Notes under the pieces: model-generated
The model's input: the letters and a program-made list of their open reading frames with translations, nothing else
Database searches by the model: none
Told to the model about the DNA's origin: nothing
Shown here: positions 31,875-39,772 of the stretch, in pieces
Layout: each line of letters opens with the position of its first letter
How positions within the stretch are numbered: the first letter of the stretch is position 1
Source of the DNA: Candidatus Freyarchaeota archaeon
Lineage (GTDB): Archaea; Asgardarchaeota; Jordiarchaeia; Jordiarchaeales; Jordiarchaeaceae
Length of the DNA stretch: 40,547 nucleotides
Reading direction: 5' to 3'
NCBI GenBank assembly: GCA_030587365.1
Contig: JAUQZE010000042.1
Coordinates: forward strand, 1-40,547
Made by a program: the position numbers and the translations under genes

Positions 31875-32095
31875 AAGTTTTTTTGGACGTAAATGTTTTC
31901 GTGGATGTACTGAAGAGAAGAAACGGTTGGAAGGCCCCCATTGCTATGATGTGGCTTGCGAGGGCGGGTATGACCGAAGGCTACATTTCCGCCCTGACTC
32001 CGCCGATTCTGTATTTCTTAAGAGCTAGAATTTCCAGCGAAGAGGAAGCAAAGAAAGATGCGAAAAAGATCATAGAGGGATTCCGCTTTTTGTAA
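31871..32095 (+). pseudogene. PIN-domain toxin, C-terminally truncated
   Basis: MKVFLDVNVFVDVLKRRNGW starts a typical PIN fold, and SALTPPILYFLRARIS and KKIIEGFRFL follow. The frame then stops at residue 74, where a full PIN domain would need about 60 more residues with the last acidic ligands. The break coincides with the join to the unrelated sequence at 32096, so it is a deletion product and presumably inactive. Confidence 0.7.
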
Positions 32096-32155
32096 TTCGC
32101 TATAAACTATTTAGTTTGACAAATTAATATAAGTCTGGTTAATATTTTGCTTGAA

Positions 32156-32287
32156 GTGGTGAAATTGGATAATCAGGGCAGAATTGTTCTTCCGAGGGAG
32201 TGGAGAGAGAAGTTTGGCAATGAAATGGTGATCGTCACACTGAGGCAACCTCTAAGCAATATCCTCAACCAGAGCCCCCATAAATAA
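32156..32287 (+). pseudogene. AbrB/SpoVT-type antitoxin fragment
   Basis: Starting GTG GTG, the frame reads VVKLDNQGRIVLPREWREKF and GNEMVIVTLRQPL, the swapped-hairpin AbrB domain. It then runs into non-homologous sequence that on the other strand belongs to a cas3-like remnant. A full antitoxin would be longer, and no toxin follows. Confidence 0.55.
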
Positions 32288-32486
32288 AGCGTAAATCATG
32301 TGAAAAAGAAGAGCGCCCCTGTGTAATAGAAAGGGAATGAATACAGCTTCGTTCTTGCCCGAACCAGTTGGAGCCCTTAAAGCAAAGGAAAAATCATTTC
32401 AAATTAACTTCTCACAAATCAATTGATGTTGATAAGGACTTAGATCGAATTTCTCGAAACTAAAAGTTCCTCCACCGTGCAATAGC
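32252..32486 (-). pseudogene. Cas3-like SF2 helicase remnant (Walker A region)
   Basis: The minus strand reads GGGTFSFEKFDLSPYQHQLI, CEKLI, TGA, NDFSFALRAPTGSGKNEA, VFIPFLLHRG. The order P-Y-Q-x-Q followed about 25 residues later by APTGSGK-x-EA is the Q-motif/Walker A start of Cas3-type helicases (APTGSGKTEA). One in-frame TGA and the K-N for K-T change show decay. Only about 75 codons remain. Other SF2 helicases are possible, but GKTEA is most typical of Cas3. It implies that the element or an ancestor carried type I interference genes. Confidence 0.55.
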
Positions 32487-32501
32487 TTCTACTAAAAAAC
32501 G

Positions 32502-32971
32502 TTAAGTGTCATTATTGCTGATTTCTTCAATCTTATTAATGTTTTCAAGAAGGATGATCTTCTCTTCCTCACAAGCTCTTCTGAAATCTTCGTCGAAGGA
32601 AATTAGATATCTAATCCCGTAAAATTTACATGTTACCAGAATCAAGGCATCGTTTGGCAGCAAACCGTAGTTTTTCATGAACTCAAAAGCTAGATTTCTA
32701 ATATCTCTGTTAATCTCCAGCTCTTCAAAATTTCAAATAACATAAAAAGTTCTTCGAGTTCTTCCTTTTTCTCAACAATTAGCTTTGCATTCCTTTTTAA
32801 TTCATAGCTTTTCTTCCCGGTCATAGCCTTGAGATAAACCAGGAAAGCCTCGCTGAAAACGATAGCATTCGAACAAAGTACGAATTTGTCCCTAATCTTG
32901 GACAGATCCACATTACCCTCAAGATGGTTAAGGATAACATTGGTGTCAACAAAGGCTTTTAACTCCCCCAT
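32502..32971 (-). pseudogene. PIN-domain toxin split by one frameshift
   Basis: The first 80 or so residues (ELKAFVDTNVILNHLEGNVD through LEELFMLFEI) and the last 65 (EELEINRDIRNLAFEFMKNY, PNDALILVTCKFYG, YLISFDEDFRRACEEE) are both good PIN sequence, in different frames. The shift is at a T/A-rich run near 32725-32740. All acidic ligands are present across the two pieces (D-T-N, E, N-D-A, D-E-D), so a single-base change would restore a complete VapC. Sequencing error in the run is possible. Confidence 0.75.
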
Positions 32972-33147
32972 TCGTCTTCTACCTCTTCAAGCAAACCCTC
33001 AAGATTCATGCCCCTAAATTTTCCATGAAGCTTTTTAAGGTTGTACTCACGCAGTATCTCTCTCTCCAGTCTTTTAACCACTTTATTCAAATCCACTTGT
33101 TTTAAGATTTCTTCTGGAATTTTAATTCTGAGAGTAATCTCACCCAT
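32959..33147 (-). CDS. VapB-like antitoxin partner of the split PIN gene
   Basis: A protein of about 62 residues starting MGEITLRIKIPEEILKQVDL, with a C-terminal LEGLLEEVEDEWGS tail suited to masking a toxin. The frame is open upstream to 33222, but the ATG at 33147 matches where the beta strand of the DNA-binding domain begins. Its end overlaps the PIN start by 13 bases. It is intact although the toxin is frameshifted. Confidence 0.7.
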   Translation of the reverse strand: MGEITLRIKIPEEILKQVDLNKVVKRLEREILREYNLKKLHGKFRGMNLEGLLEEVEDEWGS

Positions 33148-33437
33148 CACCAACACCTGAACAATTATTCGCCTTAAACTATTTAAGAATTCTCCAGAAC
33201 CCAGGTTTGAAAGCGAAATCATTTAAAAATAGTTCTAACCATTGGGAACTCTAGCCCTTTCCACCATTCATAATCATACACTCCTCTAATTTGGTGAGTA
33301 TGCTCCAATACTTTTTCCATTAACAAATCCCAAGAGCATCAATTCAATCCTCATATCCATCTAATATACCATTTAAAATTTAAAAAAAATACTAACACTG
33401 CACCAAAACATAAAAAATAGAGATTGAAACATACAAA

Positions 33438-33620
33438 CATTCAATCCTTGAAGAAATTCTTTTACAAGAAACAGAAGAATAAGCATAGGAAAGCTAAAGA
33501 AATGACACCTTTCAATCCTCGTTGCTGAGGAACTTGTTTTGCAAGTAGAGTTTCCATTTCTCGTGGGGAAGATTGCTTTAAATCTTTCAATCCTCGTTGC
33601 TGAGGAACTTGTTTTGCGAG
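33438..33620 (-). CRISPR. Mini-array: three dispersed repeats, two spacers
   Basis: Repeats at 33438-33468 (hairpin core deleted), 33509-33545 and 33584-33620 (both full length with GTTGCT loop and TTGTTTTGC end). Spacers are 40 nt (33469-33508) and 38 nt (33546-33583). The right-hand two repeats share their variant bases, as expected if one was copied from the other during spacer addition. The degenerate leftmost copy marks the distal end, as in the main array. Confidence 0.9.
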
Positions 33621-33710
33621 AATGGTAGTGAAAACATTGCAGACATAATCCCTTGTGTTTAGGTGACAGTAGTACGTCTAAATAAAGAGATAGGGCTGTG
33701 CTTTAACTGG

Positions 33711-34130
33711 TTAGAATTCGCTCATCTCTATGTTTCTTTCTTGGAGTTTCGTAGCTAGTACCCTCAAGAACTCTTTGATTTCCTCAAGATCATGATGTAG
33801 CATATTATATACCCTATTTAATTCAAGCTTGGTGTATACGTGCGCTAAAACGTGTCTAAAACGGGCCATTGCGATGAGGCTCTTGGCTAGCTCTTCCGGT
33901 ATCAGCTCCTCCTCTCTGAGGACTGTGAACGCGTCGGCGTAGCTTTCAGGTGCTCTAAGAGTAAGCTTTGAGATTGTTTTGAGGGCTATGTCTATGCAGT
34001 CCTGCACAGCCAAGTAAAGATACCACAGGACGCCCCCGAGCAAAACGGTGTCTCCCGCTATTTCTTCCACGCTCTTCCCTCTGAGTTCTTCTAAGACCTT
34101 AACAGCGTCGGCAACCGTTTCAAAGAGCAT
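33711..34130 (-). CDS. hepT: HepT-like HEPN toxin, module 1
   Basis: A 139-residue helical protein with RHVLAHVY (the R-x4-H-x-Y motif of HepT RNases) in ARFRHVLAHVYTKLELNRV. In characterised HepT/MntA systems the tyrosine is AMPylated by the partner to silence the toxin. The ATG at 34130 overlaps the end of the MntA-like gene. It is distantly related to modules 2 and 3. Confidence 0.85.
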   Translation of the reverse strand: MLFETVADAVKVLEELRGKSVEEIAGDTVLLGGVLWYLYLAVQDCIDIALKTISKLTLRAPESYADAFTVLREEELIPEELAKSLIAMARFRHVLAHVYTKLELNRVYNMLHHDLEEIKEFLRVLATKLQERNIEMSEF

Positions 34131-34512
34131 CCAGAACCCTCCTCAACCTCTCCTCCCTCATACTGTTGAGAGTCTCTCTCAACTCTAGCGCTGAGACAAG
34201 GGTGTCATAAACAAAGTTCTCATGAATCCCTTTATCCTTGACGAACAACAGTTTCCCCTCCCGGACAACATTGTATCTGAAGAGCGGAGGAGCATCATTC
34301 AACACTCTAACATCAAACTCAACATCCACATCCACAGGCAGCTCGGATAGCAGCTTCATAAATCCCTCATGACCACTATCCCTTAAAAAAACAGCTATAT
34401 CCAAGTCGCTAAACCTAGTAACTCTCCCCCTAGCGTAGGATCCATAAACATAGGCGAAGACAACATTATCATTCTCTTCCAAACTCTCTTTGACTCTATC
34501 AATAATATTCAT
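34120..34512 (-). CDS. mntA: MntA-like minimal nucleotidyltransferase antitoxin, module 1
   Basis: A protein of about 130 residues. AYVYGSYARGRVTRFSDLDI fits the G-S-x10-D-x-D active site of minimal nucleotidyltransferases, which in HepT/MntA pairs transfer AMP to the toxin. ATG at 34512 (MNIIDRVKESL) is preferred over the upstream in-frame start at 34548 because it begins the first helix. The DVEFDVRVLNDAP segment supplies the third acidic residue. Confidence 0.85.
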   Translation of the reverse strand: MNIIDRVKESLEENDNVVFAYVYGSYARGRVTRFSDLDIAVFLRDSGHEGFMKLLSELPVDVDVEFDVRVLNDAPPLFRYNVVREGKLLFVKDKGIHENFVYDTLVSALELRETLNSMREERLRRVLDAL

Positions 34513-34743
34513 CAACACGACCACCGCTCCAAAAACAGAAGCCAACACTACTAAATCCTAAACGGTCGAAACAGCTAACCCGGATCGCAGCCTGCCTACC
34601 GGACACTGAAACCATACTAAAAGTTACACAATGAAGTATAAAAACTTCTCCCCAAAACAAAAGAATCAGAACATACACTTATTTTCAAGATTAAAAAATA
34701 AAAATAAGCACCCTCTACATTTTCATGTCACGCTCTAACTATT

Positions 34744-35039
34744 TTATTGCCGTTTTGGAATCACTCCAGCTTGTTGCATCAAACCTAATTGGTCAGAATT
34801 CGCCCATTCTTCAACGATTTTGTCACGTACTATTCGGCGTATAGCCACTCCCGTAATTTCAAAACGCTTCCCAGTTATGCGGAATACCCTGAAAATTTAC
34901 CGTACAAGTAAGTAACTCTACCCATCATGCGAAGTGCAACTTTATCTCTCTCAGCAATTATATCCTCAACCGTTTGTCTAAAAGCGGGAAATACAGCCAT
35001 AACCACTCTGTTAAACTCGTTATGCCGCTCACGGCTCAT
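34744..35039 (-). pseudogene. SnoaL/ester-cyclase-like protein, frameshifted remnant
   Basis: After AGGAG and an ATG at 35039 the frame reads MSRERHNEFNRVVMAVFPAF, EDIIAERDKVALRMMGRVTY and YGKFSG. One extra base later the next frame continues ITGKRFEITGVAIRRIVRDK, IVEEWANSDQLGLMQQAGVI, PKRQ and stops at 34744. This is the NTF2-fold SnoaL-like domain, truncated at its N-terminus and shifted once. It is a chromosomal-type metabolic gene, so probably cargo picked up from a host and lost. The remainder of 34549-35175 holds nothing I recognise. Confidence 0.65.
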
Positions 35040-35175
35040 AGGAGAACTCCTAAAAAATGGGAAACAAAACGTGTGACAGGAGCTAATAGAGTTTACCTAT
35101 ATCCCCTTCATGAAGCTTCTCAGTGAACTTTTACAAGGAAAAAAATTTTTTTATGCAGAAGCACAATATAAATTC

Positions 35176-35286
35176 TTCTCAATCCTCGTTACTTAAGAAC
35201 TTGTTTTGCAAGCACTCCCACGAGTCCTATTAGGCATATAATGCCTCCCATTTCAATCTCCGTTACCGAGAAGCTACTTCTGCAAG
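35176..35286 (-). CRISPR. Mini-array: two dispersed repeats, one 37-nt spacer
   Basis: Repeats at 35176-35212 (CTTAAGAAC arm variant) and 35250-35286 (CTCCGTTACCGAGAAG variant, in which the stem CTC/GAG is kept). Spacer 35213-35249. Both repeats are full length at 37 nt. Confidence 0.85.
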
Positions 35287-35350
35287 GTGCTCCTGTAATA
35301 TAGTTATTAAATAACACTGAAAAACTGAGTTCAAATGCTTGAAGAGGGAG

Positions 35351-35776
35351 CTATGAGCGTTGCTCGATCTTTTCTGCGGAGCGCGCCAGTTTAGAGGCTA
35401 CCATTCTTAGGTCCTTTTCAGCTTCATCCTTAGCTACCTGAAACACTATTTCGGGCTTAACCTTAGGGTATACGTGTACCAGAAGGTTTCTGAGCCCTAT
35501 CATCTTTCTGAAGGTCTTAGACTCGTCGGCTGTCAGAGCCCCCTGCTTCTCAAAAATTTCCGCTAATTCTCCGTACTCCTTTGGAGTTTTCAACCTTGCC
35601 AGCGAGACGATTTTTAGAGCCATATCTATGGGTATCTGAATGCATATTTGAAGGAGGTGGAGAGTTGCAAAGAACCTGGCGGAATCTCCGGTGAGTTCTT
35701 CAAAGTTCCCTAGTGGTGAAACAACCTCCCTGAAGCTCTCAAGGTAAACTTCAAGCATGTCTAGATACTCTCTCAC
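35351..35776 (-). CDS. hepT: HepT-like HEPN toxin, module 2
   Basis: A 141-residue helical protein with RNLLVHVYPKV, the R-x4-H-x-Y motif. GTG start at 35776, overlapping the MntA-like gene. About 85 percent identical to the module 3 toxin (38785-39210), and the surrounding non-coding sequence is similar too, so the two modules are a recent duplication. Confidence 0.87.
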   Translation of the reverse strand: MREYLDMLEVYLESFREVVSPLGNFEELTGDSARFFATLHLLQICIQIPIDMALKIVSLARLKTPKEYGELAEIFEKQGALTADESKTFRKMIGLRNLLVHVYPKVKPEIVFQVAKDEAEKDLRMVASKLARSAEKIEQRS

Positions 35777-36188
35777 TTTCGCAAAGACCGTATATCTCCT
35801 CTAGCCTCTTTTTTCTCATCTCCAGCAGGGGCTCCGCGTCAAAGTATCTTTCAACTATGGCAACCTCAAGGTCACTCCTCAAATCCCGATCACTCTCATA
35901 CAAGAGTTTCCCCTCAGAGAGAGCTTGAAACGCGAAATCTATATCCGCATCATTCAAAACAACTAAGTTCAATTTTTCGAAGTCTACTTCCAAAGCTTCC
36001 CGCAAATCTTCCAAAAACTCCAAGAAACCTCTAGCACTAAATCCTTGACAGAGAAGAACCCCTATGTCCCAGTCACTATCCTCCCTAAAATCTCCCCTAG
36101 CCCGAGAGCCGAAAACATAAGCCGCAACCACATTAGAGTACCTCCCAAAAATCTCAGAGAGACGATTCGAAGAAGCCACCAAAACCAC
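35751..36188 (-). CDS. mntA: MntA-like minimal nucleotidyltransferase antitoxin, module 2
   Basis: A protein of about 145 residues. YVFGSRARGDFREDSDWDIG has the G-S-x10-D-x-D motif; NLVVLNDADIDFAF follows. The frame is open to 36272, but CTTTATAAGTT just upstream is a TATA box, which makes the GTG at 36188 (VVLVASSNRLSEIFG) the likely near-leaderless start. Shared length and motif with module 3 support that choice. Confidence 0.85.
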   Translation of the reverse strand: MVLVASSNRLSEIFGRYSNVVAAYVFGSRARGDFREDSDWDIGVLLCQGFSARGFLEFLEDLREALEVDFEKLNLVVLNDADIDFAFQALSEGKLLYESDRDLRSDLEVAIVERYFDAEPLLEMRKKRLEEIYGLCESERVSRHA

Positions 36189-36343
36189 CAGTAGAAGTTT
36201 CCAACCCCAAAACTTATAAAGATAATGCTTACCCAAAAAGCAATCCACCACAAGACCAACCCGCAACAGCAACTAAAAGAAAATCCCCACAGAAAATACC
36301 ATGGATCCATGTTAATCCGTGAATCCATGTTCTTTCATCTAAA

Positions 36344-36504
36344 TTTTCAATCCTCGTTACTGAGGAACTTCTTTTGCAAGTGGACTGAATATTTATTTTT
36401 ACCAATCAATTATTTACTTTCAATCCTCGTTGCTGAGGACTTGTTTTGCAAGTTCTCTCTAAATATAATTTAATCGTATCTTTCTGTGTTCTTTCAATCC
36501 TCGG
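36344..36504 (-). CRISPR. Mini-array: two full and one partial dispersed repeat, two spacers
   Basis: Repeats at 36344-36380 (consensus), 36417-36452 (one base shorter) and a partial one, CTTTCAATCCTCGG, at 36491-36504, cut off by unrelated sequence. Spacers 36381-36416 (36 nt) and 36453-36490 (38 nt). The broken repeat lies about 40 bp before the promoter of the wHTH gene, so the leader end has been lost or replaced. Confidence 0.85.
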
Positions 36505-36562
36505 CAAAATATTTGATGGTGCTTTGGGTACTGTTTGGGAGTGAATATTTATATATGGTGAA

Positions 36563-36591
36563 AGCATATGTTTTTTTGGTGTTAGCATATG
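36563..36591. promoter_or_regulatory. Two AGCATATG boxes 21 bp apart at the wHTH gene start
   Basis: AGCATATG occurs at 36563-36570 and 36584-36591; the second includes the start codon. A 21-bp offset equals two helical turns, as expected for a dimeric regulator. TATTTATATATGG (36547 onward) is the TATA box. Binding here would block the start site, so autorepression is likely. Confidence 0.55.
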
Positions 36592-37047
36592 GAGATTTCT
36601 GTCGTTGAGAAGAGTCTTTCTGCTGAGGGAAGGTTAAAATTGTTAAGAGCTTTGGTTGGACATCAAGAGAGCTTGACTATGGGACAGCTTTCAAAAATTA
36701 CTGGGCTTCACGCCGCAACCGTACACCAGCACTTGAAAATGCTTGTAGAAGCGGGACTCGTGGTAAGGAGGGACATTGCTGGTGAAATCCGATTCAGCGT
36801 TAACAACGAGTCCGGGGTGAGGGAGAAACTGATTCAATTCTTGGAAGAGCTTATCTATCATGATATCCTGTTAAGACTAGATGAGATTGAAAAGCTACTG
36901 GAAACCAAGAAACCGGCTCAGTTGGAAAACGCTCGGAAAACGCTGGAAAATCTAATCAAATGGTACCCTCATCAGCTTAAGGAAAGGTTCGGAAACGATA
37001 TAGCGGAGTTAGCGGTGGAACTGGGTGAAAATCTGGAGCGACGGTAG
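36589..37047 (+). CDS. ArsR-type winged-helix transcription factor
   Basis: A 152-residue protein. The N-terminal winged helix is clear (SAEGRLKLLRALVGHQESLT, then GQLSKITGLHAATVHQHLKM and LVEAGLVVRRD). No metal-binding cysteines are seen. The C-terminal half is a helical dimerisation or sensor region. It overlaps the following HExxH peptidase gene by 23 bases, so the pair is one operon. The pattern, repressor plus metallopeptidase, recalls ImmR/ImmA-type switches, in which the peptidase cleaves the repressor; that is inference from arrangement only. Confidence 0.85.
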   Translation: MEISVVEKSLSAEGRLKLLRALVGHQESLTMGQLSKITGLHAATVHQHLKMLVEAGLVVRRDIAGEIRFSVNNESGVREKLIQFLEELIYHDILLRLDEIEKLLETKKPAQLENARKTLENLIKWYPHQLKERFGNDIAELAVELGENLERR

Positions 37048-37639
37048 ACTAGACCAAGCAGCAAAAACCTGCCTCAACCACATACAATCCTTTCTGCGAG
37101 AGAAGGGAATCGGTGTCGAAATCCTGAAACGCCCCAAATACCGGTTTGGAGTCGCAGACCTGCCCTACTTTCAGAGCTACTTTGAAAAGTTGGGATACTC
37201 TCAACAAGCAACGGAAATACTCGCGGAGATGACAAACGCCTTAACTATACACAGGGAAAGAATCATTGTTCTAAAAGAGAAATACATCAAAAATTACGAC
37301 ACCATACTACACGAACTACTACACTCCCTAACCTGGATAAAGACACGCTACAAGAGATGGGTCAGGGAAGGATTAACCCGCTACATTCAAAAACTGGTAG
37401 CAAGCCATTCTAACATAGAAATCGGAGAAAGCATCTACGACGAGTTCAACTACACCAAAATGTGGGAAGCCGCAACCAGAATAATAGGAGAAAAAACCAT
37501 CCTCATCCTATACTTTTCAGAATCCGAGGAAGCCCTCAGAAAAACAACAAAAAATTTTGAAAAGGCGGGAATAAACCTACCAGAACTACTCGAAATGAAC
37601 TTCAACCAGGCTAAAAGTTTCCTAAATAGTAAAAAATAA
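37025..37639 (+). CDS. HExxH zinc metallopeptidase-like protein
   Basis: A 204-residue protein. TILHELLHSLTW carries the HExxH zinc site (about residues 94-98), and WVREGLTRYIQ about 20 residues later supplies a candidate third ligand (Glu), as in gluzincins. No signal or membrane segment is visible, so it acts in the cytoplasm. It begins with GTG inside the wHTH gene, so it is translationally coupled. The likely substrate is a regulatory protein, with the wHTH partner as first candidate. Confidence 0.8.
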   Translation: MKIWSDGRLDQAAKTCLNHIQSFLREKGIGVEILKRPKYRFGVADLPYFQSYFEKLGYSQQATEILAEMTNALTIHRERIIVLKEKYIKNYDTILHELLHSLTWIKTRYKRWVREGLTRYIQKLVASHSNIEIGESIYDEFNYTKMWEAATRIIGEKTILILYFSESEEALRKTTKNFEKAGINLPELLEMNFNQAKSFLNSKK

Positions 37640-37677
37640 AAAATTAAGAATAGTCTAGTTATATGCTTTAGAGTTTT

Positions 37678-37788
37678 AGCATTTTCCTCGTTACTGAGGA
37701 ACTTCTTTTGCAAGATAATGCAAGGCTGGAATTGTTTGAAGGCATCGTAAATGCCTTTCAATCCTCGTTACTGAGGGACTTTTGCAAG
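37678..37788 (-). CRISPR. Mini-array directly after the cas6 stop codon
   Basis: The repeat at 37755-37788 (34 nt, three bases lost before TTTTGCAAG) ends at the base next to the cas6 stop codon (37789-37791). A 40-nt spacer (37715-37754) leads to a second repeat at 37678-37714, whose handle end is decayed. Both are oriented leftward like cas6, so they would sit in the cas6 3' UTR and be cut by its product. Confidence 0.85.
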
Positions 37789-38634
37789 TTATGTTTGCTG
37801 TTGGTATTGTGGTTTGGGGTGTTCTATTTTTTGTGTGGCTCCCATTCCGGTGGTTCTTTTGGCTCCGGTGTTGGCTGTGGCGGCGTATCTTGTGAGGATG
37901 TTTATCCAGGGTGCGTATTCTTCCATGCTGTTTAATAGATATTCCAGAGTTCCCGTGAATCCTGCAAGTTTTACCTGTTTTCCAACATCTATTTCACGGG
38001 TTTGGAGTTGATATTTGCGTATGTAGACATTTTTTTCAATCCAGTCGTGCAGTTGCTGGGTGTCCACCTGTACTTGTGGTGGGGCGTTCTGGTTCCATAG
38101 GCGGGCTAGGCTTCCGTAAACGTATCTTGGGTCTGGGAAGAGTAGGGGGAAGTCTCTTCCTATTATGGGGAGCTGGGTCGGTGAGTGGAATCTTATGGTT
38201 ATTACCGGTTCGGGTTGGGCGGTTTTGACCAGTTCTTCATATGTTGTTCTCTTGAGTTCTATTCTTACCGGGGTGAAGGGGGTTTCTCCGAGTTTTATTT
38301 CCGGCCTGCCTTCTAGGATTTTTTGGAAGGTTTTTTCTCCTATGTGGTCTTGTAGGAATCCTGCATGGAATCTTACCTGTTCTCCGGGTTGTATCCACCA
38401 GAGGTTTTCGCGTATGGTTCTCTGGTGGGCTACTGGTGTGGCGGGTGTGACGCTGTAGGGTCTCTGCTGGTGGGGTTCGTGAAGTTTTTGGGCTAGGTCG
38501 GGGTCGGCGTTTTGGATTAGGTTCAGCAGGGCTCCTCTCACTAGGTGTCCGGTGAAGAGTTTTACTCTTCCAGAGTCGGTGGCGGCCATTTCAATCCATA
38601 GGTCGATTATTTTCCTTCTCCCTCCATTTCTCAT
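37789..38634 (-). CDS. cas6: Cas6 CRISPR endoribonuclease
   Basis: A 281-residue RAMP protein. The N-terminal ferredoxin-like half includes LFTGHLVRGALLNLI (His30 is a candidate catalytic base); the middle has VITIRFHSPTQLPI; the C-terminal half ends with GFTGTLEYLL and the glycine-rich loop ANTGAKRTTGMGAT (about 254-267) that defines the family. Cas6 cuts pre-crRNA at each repeat, leaving the 8-nt handle. Both repeat classes here end in ATTGAAAC or ATTGAAAG, which such an enzyme could process. It is the only intact cas processing gene, 32 kb from the main array. AAAAAAATATAAG upstream is a TATA box. The start lacks a ribosome binding site and may be leaderless. Confidence 0.93.
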   Translation of the reverse strand: MRNGGRRKIIDLWIEMAATDSGRVKLFTGHLVRGALLNLIQNADPDLAQKLHEPHQQRPYSVTPATPVAHQRTIRENLWWIQPGEQVRFHAGFLQDHIGEKTFQKILEGRPEIKLGETPFTPVRIELKRTTYEELVKTAQPEPVITIRFHSPTQLPIIGRDFPLLFPDPRYVYGSLARLWNQNAPPQVQVDTQQLHDWIEKNVYIRKYQLQTREIDVGKQVKLAGFTGTLEYLLNSMEEYAPWINILTRYAATANTGAKRTTGMGATQKIEHPKPQYQQQT

Positions 38635-38784
38635 TGTTACAATAAACTGTGGATACTAGGTTACTTTCCTTTTTGTTTTCTCATCTTATATTTTTTTGTT
38701 TCCATTTATTCACTCTTTAATAAAGCGATTGAGTAACAGCGAAGAACTGTATTCAAATAAATGCTCGGCTGGGGCTACGGGGAG

Positions 38785-39210
38785 TTACTCGATCTTTTCT
38801 GCGAAGCGTGCCAGTTTAGAGGCCACCATTCTTAGGTCTCTTTCGGCTTCGTTCTTAGCTACCTGAAACACTATTTCTGGATTAACCTTCGGGTATATAT
38901 GTACCAGAAGATTTCTAAGCCCTATCATCTCCCTGAAGACCTTAGACTCATCGGCTGTTAGGGCTTCTTGCTTCTCGAAAATGTCCGCTAGGTCGCGATA
39001 CTCTTTTGGAGTTTTCAACCCTGCCAGTGAGACGATTTTTAGAGCCATATCTATGAGGATCTGAATGCACGTTTGGAGGAGGTGGAGAGTAGCAAAGAAC
39101 TTAGCAGGGTCGCTGGTGAGTTCTTCAACGTTTCCAAGTGGTGAGACGACCTCTCTGAGGTTCTCAAGGTAAACTTCAAGCATGTCTAGGTACTCTCTCA
39201 CTTTGGCCAA
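38785..39210 (-). CDS. hepT: HepT-like HEPN toxin, module 3
   Basis: A duplicate of module 2. RNLLVHIYPKVNPEIVFQVA keeps R-x4-H-x-Y. The start is a TTG at 39210 or a GTG two codons later; overlap with the MntA gene is kept. Differences from module 2 are mostly conservative (K/R, D/E), suggesting both remain under selection. Confidence 0.87.
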   Translation of the reverse strand: MAKVREYLDMLEVYLENLREVVSPLGNVEELTSDPAKFFATLHLLQTCIQILIDMALKIVSLAGLKTPKEYRDLADIFEKQEALTADESKVFREMIGLRNLLVHIYPKVNPEIVFQVAKNEAERDLRMVASKLARFAEKIE

Positions 39211-39613
39211 GTCTGTATATTTCCTCCAGCCTCTTTTTTCTTAGCTCTAGCAGGGGCTTTGCGTCGAGATATCTTTTAACTATGGCAACCTCAAGGTCGC
39301 TTCTCAAATCCCGATCCTTCTCGTACAGAAGTTTTCCCTCATGGAGGGCTTGGAAGGCGAGGTCTATGTCCGCGTCGTTCAAAACGACTAGGTTTAGCTT
39401 TTTGAAGTCTACTCCCAAAGCTTCCCGCAAATCTTCCAAAAACTCTAAGAAATCCCTAGCACTAAATCCTTGACGGAGAAGAACCCCTATGTCCCAGTCG
39501 CTATCCTCTCTGAAATCCCCTCTAGCCCGAGAGCCGAAAACGTAAGCCGCAACTACATTAGAGTATCTTCCAAAAACCTCGGAGAGACGATTCGAAGAAG
39601 TCATCAAAACCAC
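39176..39613 (-). CDS. mntA: MntA-like minimal nucleotidyltransferase antitoxin, module 3
   Basis: A duplicate of module 2, with YVFGSRARGDFREDSDWDIG identical. GTG at 39613 corresponds to the module 2 start; AACTTATAAAGATG on the plus strand mirrors the same TATA box. Upstream, as in module 2, lies a dispersed-repeat mini-array, so repeats and toxin module were probably copied together. Confidence 0.85.
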   Translation of the reverse strand: MVLMTSSNRLSEVFGRYSNVVAAYVFGSRARGDFREDSDWDIGVLLRQGFSARDFLEFLEDLREALGVDFKKLNLVVLNDADIDLAFQALHEGKLLYEKDRDLRSDLEVAIVKRYLDAKPLLELRKKRLEEIYRLGQSERVPRHA

Positions 39614-39772
39614 CAGTAAAATCTTCAAATCCCAAAACTTATAAAGATGCTGATTCTCTAAAAAGTCAACCACAAGACCAAACCGTAACAGTAACTAAAA
39701 TAAAATCTCCACAGACGACACAACGAACCCATCGAATCCCTAGATATATGTTATATGTTATTTCATCTAAAC

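Noticed and set aside
36062..36328. 88-residue aromatic-rich minus-strand frame over the start of MntA module 2
   Set aside because: Out of frame with the conserved nucleotidyltransferase; its composition follows the TATA-rich leader.
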